The translations under genes were made by a program, and so were the position numbers. Under the pieces are notes generated by a model. That model was not told the DNA's origin, searched no databases, and saw nothing but the letters and a program-made list of their open reading frames with translations. Below, one piece after another: positions 25,317-35,004 of a stretch of 64,000 nucleotides of DNA. The stretch lies in NCBI GenBank assembly GCA_041662605.1, contig JBAZSD010000007.1, forward strand, positions 62,001 to 126,000, written 5' to 3'. How positions within the stretch are numbered: the first letter of the stretch is position 1; the number at the start of each line of letters is the position of its first letter. The DNA is from Desulfomonilaceae bacterium (GTDB lineage: Bacteria > Desulfobacterota > Desulfomonilia > Desulfomonilales > Desulfomonilaceae).

Positions 25317-27476
25317 CTACCGCCTGCGTCCGCCGCCTGGCATAGAAAGACCGCCTGTGCCTCCCCCGGGGACCATCCGCACCGTCGTCGTGGGCGAAGG
25401 TCTTGGCGTATTCCTTACGATTTCGTTCCGTTGGGCCGTTCTCTCGCGGCTGTTTGAATCCTCCCGCGCGCGTGTCGTTCGACTTCCGGATGTTTGAGCG
25501 GCTGCGGAACGTCGCGTTTCACGGTGTTCGGCTGTTGAAGACCTCCTGCCTGAAGAGGATGTAGTGGTTCGTACGCTCTCAACCCGACTACTGGTCCCAG
25601 TCGAAGCGGGCGGTTTGACACTCGCAACGGCGGGCGGCTTGCTGCTTGGATGTCTCGAACCCGCCTGCGGGATAGATCTCGTCGATGTCAATGTTTGGGT
25701 TGGCTTGTTGGGCGGGGGTAGCCTAGTCCGGGTCAACGATTGTGTATCTGAAGATCCTGATCGCGAGGACCCGGAATTGCCGGTCGGCTGTAATCGTGCA
25801 TTTCCCCGTTGGCGCGCGCCGATCGCTGGTGGTATTGTTGAGGCTAGCTGAGCGGGCGGCTTTGTCGCTGGTCCGATTGGTTGAAGCGACCGCCCTCTAT
25901 GCGTCACGGGGAGGGTCGGATTATGCCGGGGTGGAATACGCCCACTGAACGACGTTGTGAACGGTCCAGTTGCCGGGGTGGACCGTTGTGAGCGTCCAAT
26001 GCTTGGCTGAGACGGCGCCCTTGAATCGCTGCTTCGGGCAAGTTTCTGGAATTGACTGTGGAGAGCAGCCTGGCGTTGAGGTTCGCGTTCGTTGCGTAAG
26101 GCCTGGGCCAGTTTGCCAACCTTTTCGCTTCTTTCCAGTGAGCCCAGGCGCTGCTGGAGTTGATTTCTCCTGTTGGGATCCCTTTCCTGGCCCATCTGTT
26201 TGCGTATGTCAGTCTGTTGCTGACGGTTCTTCTCATTCCTCATTTGATTGGTCAATTCGTTCCTTCTGTTGGAATCCTTTTCTCGTCTCAGCGATTGGGC
26301 CATCTTATTCAAAGACGGATTACGGGCAATTTCCTTTTTTCGATTCTGCTTTTCCAGCTTGTTCTCTGCGTTGATGAGATTCCGCAAGGTCTCCTTATTT
26401 CTAGGGTCTCGCAAGATCGAGGAGACGCGCCGTCGGGCATTAACGATACCGACCCCATTAGGTTCAAGCCCCAGTTTGTTTTGGGCCTGCTGAATTTTCC
26501 GCTTCATTGCCTCCAGTTTTTCTTCATTTATATATTCCTGATCTAGTAACCTGGAAATTGTCTCGCTAGAACAACCAATTTGTTTCTGGTTGCAAGCGTC
26601 TATCATGTGCCGAACGCTATTTAGTTCAGACTCCACAAGTGTTTTCTGGGTATCATATATCTGCTGGTTAATCATAGTTTGAAGATTGGCTGGGTCCACA
26701 CCACCCCCGCCAGGAAAAACCCCGCCGCCCTGACCGGGTATAGCGAATCCATAGATGTTCCCGAAGCCGCCCGGAAGGGCAATGATCATGTCGCCGCCGC
26801 CAGTGGGAAACGCCGAATCGCCTAGCGCTCCGCCTTGTATGGAGTTGAAGATTTGATCCGGCTGAACGTACGGATAGGGATCAATCTCGTCCAGCACGCT
26901 ATCCTCAATGTCCGCGAAAACGTTGTCTTCGTCATCCGTGTAGCTGACCAGCCCTGGGTTCGCGACCGGAGTACGAGGGGATACGGGCTGAGAAGCTACG
27001 GGCGACTGACCGACTCCGACAGGGGAAGGCAAGGTGGATACAGCCGTTGACGGCGGCACTCCTGTCAACGGGGACGGTTGATCTCCCAGGTAAGGATCGG
27101 TCACCTGACGAAATTCCTCCTGGATTGCCGTCAAGTCCGCTCGTCTGGCCGCCAGCTCTTCGGGTGAACCTTCGAGACGCCCCCGGTTCAGGACCGCCTG
27201 CAGTTCCTGAGAGAACTGGGCAACCGGATCGTAAGTCACTTTTCCGCCGGTCGCCAGGGCCCTTGGAAGGGGACTCCGTATGATATAGCGGACGGACTCG
27301 TACCGCTTTCGCCATCCATCAGGAGATTCGGCGCTCAACGAATCGCTGAGTTCCACGGCAATGTTTCCAAGCAATGTATTCACTGTAACTTGGGCGCCGT
27401 ATGCCATCTGGGACATCAAGGTGACCCAGAGTAGTGCAATTAGGCCCAAGCGCTTCTTGTTACCTGCGTTTTTCAT
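25317..27476 (-). CDS. Exported low-complexity basic protein of unknown function
   Basis: 719 aa. A signal peptide ends near MAYGA. A short folded-looking N-terminal region follows (to ~residue 120), then a Pro/Ser linker, a Gly-rich stretch (GGGDMIIALPGGFG, IPGQGGGVFPGGGG), a helical coiled-coil region (~300-470) full of Arg, Asn, Gln and Glu (RREKDSNRRNELTNQMRNEK), and a Ser/Thr/Pro/Arg-rich disordered tail ending GGLSMPGGGRRR. No known domain is recognised. Such composition suits a surface or peptidoglycan-contacting structural protein. It lies between the OmpA gene and the TPR gene in the cluster. Confidence 0.75.
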   Translation of the reverse strand: MKNAGNKKRLGLIALLWVTLMSQMAYGAQVTVNTLLGNIAVELSDSLSAESPDGWRKRYESVRYIIRSPLPRALATGGKVTYDPVAQFSQELQAVLNRGRLEGSPEELAARRADLTAIQEEFRQVTDPYLGDQPSPLTGVPPSTAVSTLPSPVGVGQSPVASQPVSPRTPVANPGLVSYTDDEDNVFADIEDSVLDEIDPYPYVQPDQIFNSIQGGALGDSAFPTGGGDMIIALPGGFGNIYGFAIPGQGGGVFPGGGGVDPANLQTMINQQIYDTQKTLVESELNSVRHMIDACNQKQIGCSSETISRLLDQEYINEEKLEAMKRKIQQAQNKLGLEPNGVGIVNARRRVSSILRDPRNKETLRNLINAENKLEKQNRKKEIARNPSLNKMAQSLRREKDSNRRNELTNQMRNEKNRQQQTDIRKQMGQERDPNRRNQLQQRLGSLERSEKVGKLAQALRNEREPQRQAALHSQFQKLARSSDSRAPSQPSIGRSQRSTPATGPFTTSFSGRIPPRHNPTLPVTHRGRSLQPIGPATKPPAQLASTIPPAIGARQRGNARLQPTGNSGSSRSGSSDTQSLTRTRLPPPNKPTQTLTSTRSIPQAGSRHPSSKPPAVASVKPPASTGTSSRVESVRTTTSSSGRRSSTAEHRETRRSAAAQTSGSRTTRAREDSNSRERTAQRNEIVRNTPRPSPTTTVRMVPGGGTGGLSMPGGGRRR

Positions 27477-27525
27477 GGCCTGTTCTCCCTTGATAGTTCA
27501 CACGCTCGTTGTGAGTGGTTTTCGC

Positions 27526-28329
27526 CTAGTTTGTCCGTTTGAACCCTGGGGGGAGAGCTTTGGTGGCCCCCTCTGGAGTAGAGGACTGGTTCGGCTGCTT
27601 TCTGTTAAAACCCCTCGGCAGGGCGCTCTTTGATGGGCCCTTCTCTGAATCCAGTTGTTCTTCTGAAGGTTGCTCCGTTTGCGGCGATTGCGCCTCCGTG
27701 GCGCCGTAGTCCGTTCCTGGGGTTGACCGGATGCCTGCCTCGGCCATTTTACAGGGTATCATGGTCGGCTGTTGCGCGTCATTCTTGCAAGCGCCGGCCA
27801 CCACGACCCGGCGATTCGCTTGGCGGTTTGCTTCAGTGTCATTGGGGCGTGTCGGCACACTGTAACTAAACCCTCGTGAAGCGAGCCTGTTGCGGGGAAC
27901 CCCGAGGGCTACAAGCGCCTCTATGGCGCCGGAGGACCTTGCCCAGGAAAGACGGCAGTTGTTCTCGTACGAACCGATGTTGCACGTGTGGCCGTCAACG
28001 TAGTAGGTTTTTATCTGGGAAAGCTCCGGATCGTTGAACGCCTGTTTCAATGCTTCGGCAATCTCCACCAGTTGCGGTCGACACTCCTCGCGGACCTTCG
28101 GCAGACCGTAATGAAACAGGACGTTCTCGTTGTGGAACGTGACCTCGCACTCTTTTTTCAGACTCTCAATGATGATGGTTTTAGGGATGACCTTGAATCC
28201 ACCCTTGGGGACGAGCACATGGCTCTCTTCTTCGGCCTTGAGCTTCAGGAACTCCTCTTCGGTCTCCGCAAAGCATGGAAGAATCCATGCTTGAGCGACT
28301 ACCACCATTATGATCAGCATCCTTTTCAT
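27526..28329 (-). CDS. OmpA-domain exported protein
   Basis: 267 aa with a signal peptide (MLIIMVVVAQAWILPCFA). Residues ~65-190 form an OmpA C-terminal-like domain: the VDGHTCNIGSYENN motif, then RLASRGFSYSVPTRPNDTEANRQANRRVVV, whose Asn and Arg match the diaminopimelate-binding positions of the family. Extra Cys residues (HTCNIG, NNCRLS) are unusual and could form a disulfide. It probably binds peptidoglycan non-covalently. A Gln/Ser-rich tail follows. Next upstream is the TPR-CHAT gene at 28585. Confidence 0.87.
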   Translation of the reverse strand: MKRMLIIMVVVAQAWILPCFAETEEEFLKLKAEEESHVLVPKGGFKVIPKTIIIESLKKECEVTFHNENVLFHYGLPKVREECRPQLVEIAEALKQAFNDPELSQIKTYYVDGHTCNIGSYENNCRLSWARSSGAIEALVALGVPRNRLASRGFSYSVPTRPNDTEANRQANRRVVVAGACKNDAQQPTMIPCKMAEAGIRSTPGTDYGATEAQSPQTEQPSEEQLDSEKGPSKSALPRGFNRKQPNQSSTPEGATKALPPGFKRTN

Positions 28330-28413
28330 GTTTTTGCCCTTTCTATCGTGGGGTTAGTTTGACATTTCGCATCGACGAGGTGACACTTTTCTAATCCATG
28401 GGATCGGCCTGAT

Positions 28414-28434
28414 GTATAATACGCGATGTTATAC
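28414..28434. promoter_or_regulatory. Inverted repeat in the CHAT-OmpA spacer
   Basis: GTATAA-N9-TTATAC (28414-28434) lies in the 255-bp spacer between the TPR-CHAT and OmpA genes. It could be an operator for an internal promoter of the downstream (minus-strand) genes. The rest of the spacer is AT-rich and holds no open frame of note. Confidence 0.3.
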
Positions 28435-28584
28435 CTGAGCGATCTTACAACCCATTGTATTGATGTTCGTTGTACATTCTCTTTGCCGTTCAGCCGCATT
28501 ACAGCAGCTTATAGACTTATGTCATTGTCCAAGTTTTCTTAACAATGCATAACAGTGACGGAACTCCGAGATTGTCAGAGAAGT

Positions 28585-31500
28585 CTAATTTGTTTCCCCC
28601 ACCAGTATGAATGCGCTCCAGAAAAATGGATGTTTGTAACCGGCGTTGCGGATATGATCCCTTGCCAATTTGAGTGATTCGAGTTTGGTCTTGCCGGACT
28701 TACGATGCTCGAAAAAGCTCTCCGTGAGTTTTACAGACGAACCCTCAGCCACAGACCAGAGGCTCATCAGGACGGACTTGGCTCCTGCGTATTGGAAAGC
28801 TCGGCCCATGCTCATGACACCTTCACCGGAGAGTTCCTTACCCAAACCTGACTGACAGGCTGTAAGCGCCACAACGTCTGCGTTCATCTTGAGAGACAAA
28901 ACATCCGACATCTTTAGAAATCCATCTGTGCCGCTCGGAGCCATAGTCAAAGCAAGGAATGGCTCCATCAGGCCAGGAACATGGGTTGACATTACTCCAT
29001 GAGTAGCAAACACGACACCAGAGTACTGTTCTATAGTTGGAGCGATTTTTGTCAGAAAATCAGATTTATTAGCCTTCATGCCAGTGAGTGACAGACAATT
29101 CGAACCATATGTCTTCTCAAGGCTCTCAGCGAGTATTGAAGTCTGAGGTAGGCGTTTTAACTTGAAGGTACCACTACTGCCGCCCTCAATGGTTTGCATA
29201 AGAGCAATGTTGTTTTTTTTCTCTTGTTCAGACAACTTGGTTTGAGTAGCTGACTGCGCTCTCTTGTCACTCAAATCAAATACAGGGTCTGCTACAACTA
29301 ATAATTTCTGATTGGGGGTGTTCTTGGTTCCAGTAGTTCTGACGAGAGTTAGGGCTGTAATGGACTGGTAATAACTGATGGGATGTTCATCCCCAAGAAA
29401 AGTCAAACCCTCAGGATAATCCTTAAATACATCAGGCCATTCCTTATCCACCTTTTGCCATGTTGGTTTTCCTCCTGTTACCAAAGCCTCAAATGGCAGA
29501 GTAGCTAATATGCCGTCGGGGATGATAACAATTGGAGTTCCTTCCGGGACTTGGGAAAGAACCGCTGAAAGAAGTCTCTTGTATAGAGTGTTTCCCAGTG
29601 AATAATCAAATTCCTTTAGTTTAAGTTCTTCAAATGATTGTCTGAACTTCTTTACATCCTTTTCCAGGTCCTCAGATTTCCAGTTGGTGTAGTGTGTCTC
29701 AGCTATTTTTTTGCCCTTAATTAACTTGACTCCCACACCTTCGGTTGAGACATCAAACACTACTACTTGCTCTTCAGGTCTAAGGGATGATTCCTTCAGT
29801 GTGACCGGTCTCGGATATTTGACAGCCGCATAAGCTTTGTGTTTGTCCCAAAGCATTTCTATAAAGGCATTCAAGTCTGATTCAGCGGAATGGACTTCCT
29901 TTTGAAGGTTTTCATAACGACCCGCCTGTTTCTCCTTATCCGTCTTAACGAGTTCCTTCTTCAGAGCCGCCACTTTAGTAACAAGGACATCCTCCGTCTC
30001 CATGATGTCTCTGGATATTCCAGAGACACTATTTTCCGACCGCATGGAAATGTTGTCAGCGAATGCTCTGGCCCGTGTCACTTCACTTGAATCTATACTT
30101 TGGACCGCCTGGTTAAGTTTCATCCTTACACGGGTCAGTCCTTTCGATGGCTCAGAGCGATAAAAACCGTTGATGTTGACCTCAAAGAAATTCTTTCTCT
30201 CAGATGGTAAGAGACCAGACCTGATTTCTTCAGCAAGTTTCATCCCTTTCTCATAATATTCTTCTGATTTCTTATAGTCCTCCAACGCCTCATGAACTTT
30301 TCCTAGTCCTGTGTATGCTGTCAAAAGACTACCCTCATGGTTGGTCTTTTCCGCTGATGTAAGAAGTTTTTCATAGTAGGTTTTAGACTTTGGATAGTCG
30401 GACTGAAGGAGATAAAACCTAGCCAGAGACGCAGTCTGACCAGATTCTTTTATAAAGGCCTCAGACTTATTTAATTCACCTCTGTCCAGGTAGAGATTAC
30501 CTATGAGGTTCTTGGTCCCTTTGACTTGAACGCCAATCTTTGTAGAGATTTCAAGAGCCGTTTGTAAGTTGGCAAGGGACTCATCGAACTTACCCATCTT
30601 GTAATAGATTCTCCCTATGTCTCTCAGAGCGTCAGCTTCGCCACTAAGGTTCCCAATCTGCCTTGTTATAGTTAGGGATTCCTGGGCGTATTCCATGGCC
30701 TTGTCATACTGGCCCAGCAACTGATAATCAAACCCTATCTGCCTAAGAGAGTATGCCTGACCATTCACATTACCAATCTTCCGGAATATAGCCAGCGACT
30801 TTTCACTGTATTCCAATGCCTTCGAATACTGGCCCCAGAGGCCATAAACATCCCCTATCTCTCTAAAACTCACGCCCTGACCATTCGCATCACCAATCTT
30901 CTGCCTAATAGCTAGGGACTTTTCACTGTATTCCAATGCCTTGGCATACTGGCCAGAGCATTTATAAACCCTCGCCATATTCTGCAGACAGGTTGCTTGA
31001 TTGCTCACATAGCCAATCTTCTGGAATATAACCACGGCCTTTTCATAGGATTCCAATGCCTTGGCATACTCGCCCTGAGAGTCATAAACATCCCCTACAA
31101 GGCCGAGACTCACGCCCTGACCATTCGCATCACCAATCTTTTGCCTAATAGCTAGGGACTTTTCACTGTATTCCAATGCCTTGGCATACTGGCGCAAGGA
31201 ATTATAAACACCCCCTATGTAATACAGACCGTTTCCCTCCGATTTAACATCACCAATCTTCTGACTGATGGCAAGGGACTTTTCATAGGATTCCAATGCC
31301 TTGGGATACTGATGCTGAGATTTATAGACCGAACCTACCATGTTCAGCACGCTTCCCTCAAGCTTCGCATCGCCAATCTTCTGGATTATAGCAAGGGACT
31401 TTTCATAGGATTCCAATGCCTTGGCATACTGACCCTGAGATTCATAAACCGACGCTATGTTACCAAGGGAGACCCCTTCACCTCTAAGATCACCTCTCTT

Positions 31501-32292
31501 TTTATCTATAGCCAAGGACTTCTCGTAGGATTCCAATGCCTTCTGATATTGGCCCAAGGAGCCATAAACCGGTCCCATTTTACCAAGCGTGACCGCCTCA
31601 CCGTTAACATCGCCTATCTTTTGCCTGATGGCCAGGGACTTTTCGTAGGATTCCAATGCCTTCTGATATTGGCCCAAGGCTTTATAAACCGAACCTATGT
31701 TGTTTAGGGTAATTCCTTCACTCTTTACATCGCCTATCTTTTGCCTGATGGCCAGGGACTTTTCGTAGGATTCCAATGCCTTCTGATATTGGCCCAAGGC
31801 TTTATAAACCGAACCTATGTTGTTTAGGGTAATTCCTTCATTCTTTACATCACCAGTCTTCTGCCAGATGGCCAGGGACTTCTCATAGCATTCCAGAGCC
31901 TTCTGATTCTGGCCCAAGGAGTCATAAACGAACCCTATATTGTTTAGAGCGCTTCCTTCACTCTCTACATCACCAGTCTTCTGATTGATGGCCAGGGCCT
32001 TCTCAAAGTATTCCAGAGCCTTCTGATTCTGGCCAAGACGTTTTTGAATATTGCCAAGTTGGTTGTAATACCGACCTGTCCATTTATCTGATTTGACTGT
32101 TTGACAGATTTCCAGGGCCTCTTCATATTTCTGAGCAGCTCGCAGATAATCCTCTTTGGACTTTGCGCTATCTAGGATAGTATTGCCTTCTTTGGCAAGG
32201 TTAATAGCCTGACTCTCAGATTGCGCCAGGACCAATCCTGTCCATAGAACAATTAGAATCCCAACTATTCCGTATAATATCTTTGTGTTCAT
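28585..32292 (-). CDS. Exported TPR-CHAT protein (putative cysteine protease), long form
   Basis: 1235 aa. A signal peptide (MNTKILYGIVGILIVLWTGLVLAQ) precedes about 13 TPR units of exactly 40 residues (residues ~60-580), then further helices and a C-terminal CHAT domain (~900-1233). The caspase-like dyad is intact: His1098 in VVFATHG and Cys1146 in LTACQSGLG. CHAT proteins are proteases or protease-like effectors; TPR-CHAT of the gRAMP system is cytoplasmic, whereas this one is exported. It likely cleaves an envelope protein recruited through the TPRs (inference). A paralogue lies at 37601. The ATG follows GGGGGCCGCTTT. Confidence 0.9.
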   Translation of the reverse strand: MNTKILYGIVGILIVLWTGLVLAQSESQAINLAKEGNTILDSAKSKEDYLRAAQKYEEALEICQTVKSDKWTGRYYNQLGNIQKRLGQNQKALEYFEKALAINQKTGDVESEGSALNNIGFVYDSLGQNQKALECYEKSLAIWQKTGDVKNEGITLNNIGSVYKALGQYQKALESYEKSLAIRQKIGDVKSEGITLNNIGSVYKALGQYQKALESYEKSLAIRQKIGDVNGEAVTLGKMGPVYGSLGQYQKALESYEKSLAIDKKRGDLRGEGVSLGNIASVYESQGQYAKALESYEKSLAIIQKIGDAKLEGSVLNMVGSVYKSQHQYPKALESYEKSLAISQKIGDVKSEGNGLYYIGGVYNSLRQYAKALEYSEKSLAIRQKIGDANGQGVSLGLVGDVYDSQGEYAKALESYEKAVVIFQKIGYVSNQATCLQNMARVYKCSGQYAKALEYSEKSLAIRQKIGDANGQGVSFREIGDVYGLWGQYSKALEYSEKSLAIFRKIGNVNGQAYSLRQIGFDYQLLGQYDKAMEYAQESLTITRQIGNLSGEADALRDIGRIYYKMGKFDESLANLQTALEISTKIGVQVKGTKNLIGNLYLDRGELNKSEAFIKESGQTASLARFYLLQSDYPKSKTYYEKLLTSAEKTNHEGSLLTAYTGLGKVHEALEDYKKSEEYYEKGMKLAEEIRSGLLPSERKNFFEVNINGFYRSEPSKGLTRVRMKLNQAVQSIDSSEVTRARAFADNISMRSENSVSGISRDIMETEDVLVTKVAALKKELVKTDKEKQAGRYENLQKEVHSAESDLNAFIEMLWDKHKAYAAVKYPRPVTLKESSLRPEEQVVVFDVSTEGVGVKLIKGKKIAETHYTNWKSEDLEKDVKKFRQSFEELKLKEFDYSLGNTLYKRLLSAVLSQVPEGTPIVIIPDGILATLPFEALVTGGKPTWQKVDKEWPDVFKDYPEGLTFLGDEHPISYYQSITALTLVRTTGTKNTPNQKLLVVADPVFDLSDKRAQSATQTKLSEQEKKNNIALMQTIEGGSSGTFKLKRLPQTSILAESLEKTYGSNCLSLTGMKANKSDFLTKIAPTIEQYSGVVFATHGVMSTHVPGLMEPFLALTMAPSGTDGFLKMSDVLSLKMNADVVALTACQSGLGKELSGEGVMSMGRAFQYAGAKSVLMSLWSVAEGSSVKLTESFFEHRKSGKTKLESLKLARDHIRNAGYKHPFFWSAFILVGETN
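30662..32040 (-). repeat. 120-bp tandem repeats encoding TPRs of the long CHAT protein
   Basis: The TPR region repeats with an exact 120-bp period for about eleven units. Units 31621-31740 and 31741-31860 differ at only a few bases, all near the end of the unit, while outer units are more diverged. This points to recent unit duplication or gene conversion in the middle of the array. Confidence 0.85.
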
Positions 32293-32497
32293 AAAGCGGC
32301 CCCCTAACCTGGGAAAGAGCGTGTCTGCACTGTTTCAGACATTTCCGGAGTAAAGGTTGTTGTTTGCTGGTTATTGAAAAGCCACTGTTGTCTTCTTTCC
32401 GCTCAAATTTGTCCAACTGAAACTGAAACATTATATTAGCGACGACAAAATCGTAATGGCCGAGAAGGTGTCAAAAACAATACTTGCACACTCCGGA

Positions 32498-33172
32498 TCA
32501 TCGACCCGGCGGGGCAGGCCCCGGCGATGGGGCCGGAGCGCCGGGAGCGCTAGGGGCCGCCGATGCATCGAGCACCATAAAGCTTACCTCGGCCGTGCTC
32601 CACTTACTTGTATCAATGTTGTTAAGCGCCGCAAGTATGTCTGAAAGCACCTGCTCCTTGTTCTTAATGGTGATGAATGTACCCCCTCCAGGTTCTTGTT
32701 CCACAGGGCGCCGAAGCTCCTGTTGCAACGCTGGGGCATTCGCCAGCACGGAATCGAGACTCGCGATGGCCTTGACCCGCTCTACACGATTTGCAGGCCC
32801 ATTCAGTCTGAACGCATACTCGCTCCCTTGAGGCGGGATCCTGTACTGCTGTCCCCCCTGGATCTTGTTGTCGCTGTCAAACTTGTTCGGAAACAAGATG
32901 AGAACCTGACCGTCCGTGCCGATGTCGATGAGCGTAAGGTAACAGTCCTTGTCAACTGTGAAATTGAACACGATTTTGTCGCCCACCTGATAGGCCGAAC
33001 GCTGATCCTCGGTCCAGATGTTGACGTTGATGCCCGGATTGTCGTTTCTGATCTGTCCCGCCAGGGCAAGCACGTCCTCATACGTGGCCGAGGCGGCGGA
33101 AGTCGCAGTCAGGAAGATTAGGCACGTAACTGCAACCAATAGGCTACCTGGAAAAGCTACTTTTCTTATCAT
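32498..33172 (-). CDS. Exported DUF4384-domain protein
   Basis: 224 aa. A signal peptide (FPGSLLVAVTCLIFLTATSAASA) precedes a DUF4384 domain at about 55-150: YQVGDKIVFNF, then DKDCYLTLIDIGTDGQVLILFPN and IPPQGSEYAFRLNGPA. This beta-rich domain of unknown function often accompanies bacterial caspases and FlgO/CsgG-like envelope proteins. Here it stands alone, next to a caspase with the same domain at its N-terminus. The tail is Pro/Ala/Gly-rich. It starts 27 bp after the caspase stop, so it is part of the same transcript. Confidence 0.87.
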   Translation of the reverse strand: MIRKVAFPGSLLVAVTCLIFLTATSAASATYEDVLALAGQIRNDNPGINVNIWTEDQRSAYQVGDKIVFNFTVDKDCYLTLIDIGTDGQVLILFPNKFDSDNKIQGGQQYRIPPQGSEYAFRLNGPANRVERVKAIASLDSVLANAPALQQELRRPVEQEPGGGTFITIKNKEQVLSDILAALNNIDTSKWSTAEVSFMVLDASAAPSAPGAPAPSPGPAPPGR

Positions 33173-33199
33173 GGCGTTAACCCCTTTCCAATTGCTCGT

Positions 33200-34696
33200 T
33201 CACCGTCTAAAGGTGAAAAGTTTAACTAAATCATTAGGATCTATCAGACTCGGAGTTTGCATCTCGAGATTTTCCCTATCTTGTTTCACTGCTTTTTGGA
33301 CCCATTGCATGGTCTGAGCCTTGGCCTTGTCAAACGCCTTTCGGAGATCGGGTTCCCCGCCGTTTATCGCCTTGATCAACAGATGGGTGAACAAACTCGA
33401 CTTGAGACTCCCGATCTCGTATGCGGTTTCATTATCCATGCAGGCAGCAAGCACCGCTGCATTGTCACTGACGTAAGCGGTAGCAGCGGATTTGGCCTTG
33501 ATCGACAACGTAGTCTCTCTGGCGGCAGGATCCACCAGAGGATAGAATTTCGACACGAACTCAACATTTCGTCCCGGTTCCTCCTTGTGAATCGTGCCGC
33601 TGTGGCAGCAATCCGCTATAAGGATTTTCTGCCGTGCCGGAATTTTGTTCCAGAATACATTGAACTCGTCGTCCAGCAGGATGCTTTTGTTTTCTATAGC
33701 CTCCTGGAAATCGGCAGGCTCCTGGGTGTGATAGAGAACGAAAGCCTCATCTCTGCCGTCCTCCTCGTCAAGCGGGGCTTGATCGGGGATGGAACTGCCG
33801 TGGCCATTGAAATAGACCACCACTGAATCCTGGCGTTGGGTATGGGAAATCAGCCAATTCAGTCCCTCTACGAAGCCCTGATGCGTGGCATTCGGTCCGA
33901 GGACATTGCGCACATCTAGATGTTTCCCTCCGACCTTTTTGCTAATGGCCTGCACAAACTTCTTCGCATCGCTCTCGCAGTACTTTAGCTTGCCGGTGGA
34001 CGCTGCCACAGCGAGGACAAACAACTTCTTCTGGGCGGGCGGAGCGCTGGGAACCACGGTCGGGGTCGGCGGGCGAGCAACCGGTTGAGCCGGAAGCGGC
34101 TCCCGTATGCACACGTTAAGCTGCGCTGTTCCCCACCGCTCCGATGTGGCCAACTGACCGATATTGCGCTCAAACTCGATGGCTAGGTTCTTTGCGTCCC
34201 CTGCAAATTGCTTGAATCCCTTCGTCTGCATCGCACGGAACTCCTGTTCGGTAAGGATCTGGTTCTTTTTCGAAGTCGCGAACGCAATAATTTTCTCAAT
34301 GCCGGCAGGTCCGGCTATACGATACCTGAACGTATCGCTTGGCGCAGGGAACAGTCGCTGAGTGTTTGCCGGGATTAGATTGTCCGCTTCTGAGAAATCG
34401 TTCGGCCACAATCGGATAATCTGACCCGCCGTATCTAGATCCATCAACGTTAGGTAGCACTCCCGATCGGCCTGGAACGTTATCTGAACTACATCACCGG
34501 GCTTTACATCCTGTTTGTCCACATTCAGTTTGATCTTGATGTTCGTAGCATGGTCGCCGTTGTTTGGTAGAACGGAGATGTCTTTCCAGTCTCCGGTAGT
34601 CTCACATGCGCTTCCCCAGGAATCACGGCCTACGAAACACAGAACTATGACGATCCCTAAGATAACCGCTCCCCTCAAGCCTTGTATCCTACTCAT
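33200..34696 (-). CDS. Exported caspase-like protein (peptidase C14) with N-terminal DUF4384
   Basis: 498 aa. A signal peptide (residues ~8-29) is followed by DUF4384 (~60-140: DRECYLTLMDLDTAGQIIRLWPN), a Pro-rich linker (~200-222) and a C14 caspase fold (~223-480). The catalytic pair is intact: His299 in VVVYFNGHGSS and Cys364 in LIADCCHSG. Metacaspase-type enzymes cut after basic residues; the specificity here is unknown. The order DUF4384-then-caspase is reversed in the next gene. The many basic low-complexity proteins of the cluster would be rich in potential cleavage sites (speculative). Confidence 0.92.
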   Translation of the reverse strand: MSRIQGLRGAVILGIVIVLCFVGRDSWGSACETTGDWKDISVLPNNGDHATNIKIKLNVDKQDVKPGDVVQITFQADRECYLTLMDLDTAGQIIRLWPNDFSEADNLIPANTQRLFPAPSDTFRYRIAGPAGIEKIIAFATSKKNQILTEQEFRAMQTKGFKQFAGDAKNLAIEFERNIGQLATSERWGTAQLNVCIREPLPAQPVARPPTPTVVPSAPPAQKKLFVLAVAASTGKLKYCESDAKKFVQAISKKVGGKHLDVRNVLGPNATHQGFVEGLNWLISHTQRQDSVVVYFNGHGSSIPDQAPLDEEDGRDEAFVLYHTQEPADFQEAIENKSILLDDEFNVFWNKIPARQKILIADCCHSGTIHKEEPGRNVEFVSKFYPLVDPAARETTLSIKAKSAATAYVSDNAAVLAACMDNETAYEIGSLKSSLFTHLLIKAINGGEPDLRKAFDKAKAQTMQWVQKAVKQDRENLEMQTPSLIDPNDLVKLFTFRR

Positions 34697-35004
34697 TACC
34701 TTTACCTCCGTATCAAATCCGTGAACTCAGAAACGATGAACAGTATCTCGGCGCCGGAACCGCCTAACCCCAGTGTGGGTTCCAGAGTTTGGCCTGTGAG
34801 ACTACTATTAACTCTTACTAGAAACGTCCTCGAAACGTGATGATCTCATAGGTATTCCCGGTCTGACGGTTCTATCGACCGCCATGCATCTTAGTTACGA
34901 ATCGAGCCACCTGATATCGCTCCGAGGACATGTAGGCTGTCATCCGTAGTCCCCACTAAGCATCTTTTGACGGCGCATCGGTGTTCAGCGCCTGTCGAAC
35001 CTAT
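34697..35004. other. Intergenic stretch between the two caspase genes
   Basis: 308 bp. It ends on the minus strand with the GAGGTAAAGGT ribosome binding site of the 33200-34696 gene. I see no open frame, recognisable remnant, terminator hairpin with T-run or RNA gene. An internal promoter is possible because this is one of the longest gaps in the cluster. Confidence 0.4.

Noticed and set aside
30662..32040. CRISPR array
   Set aside because: The 120-bp units are protein-coding TPRs without spacers; no cas genes in the window.
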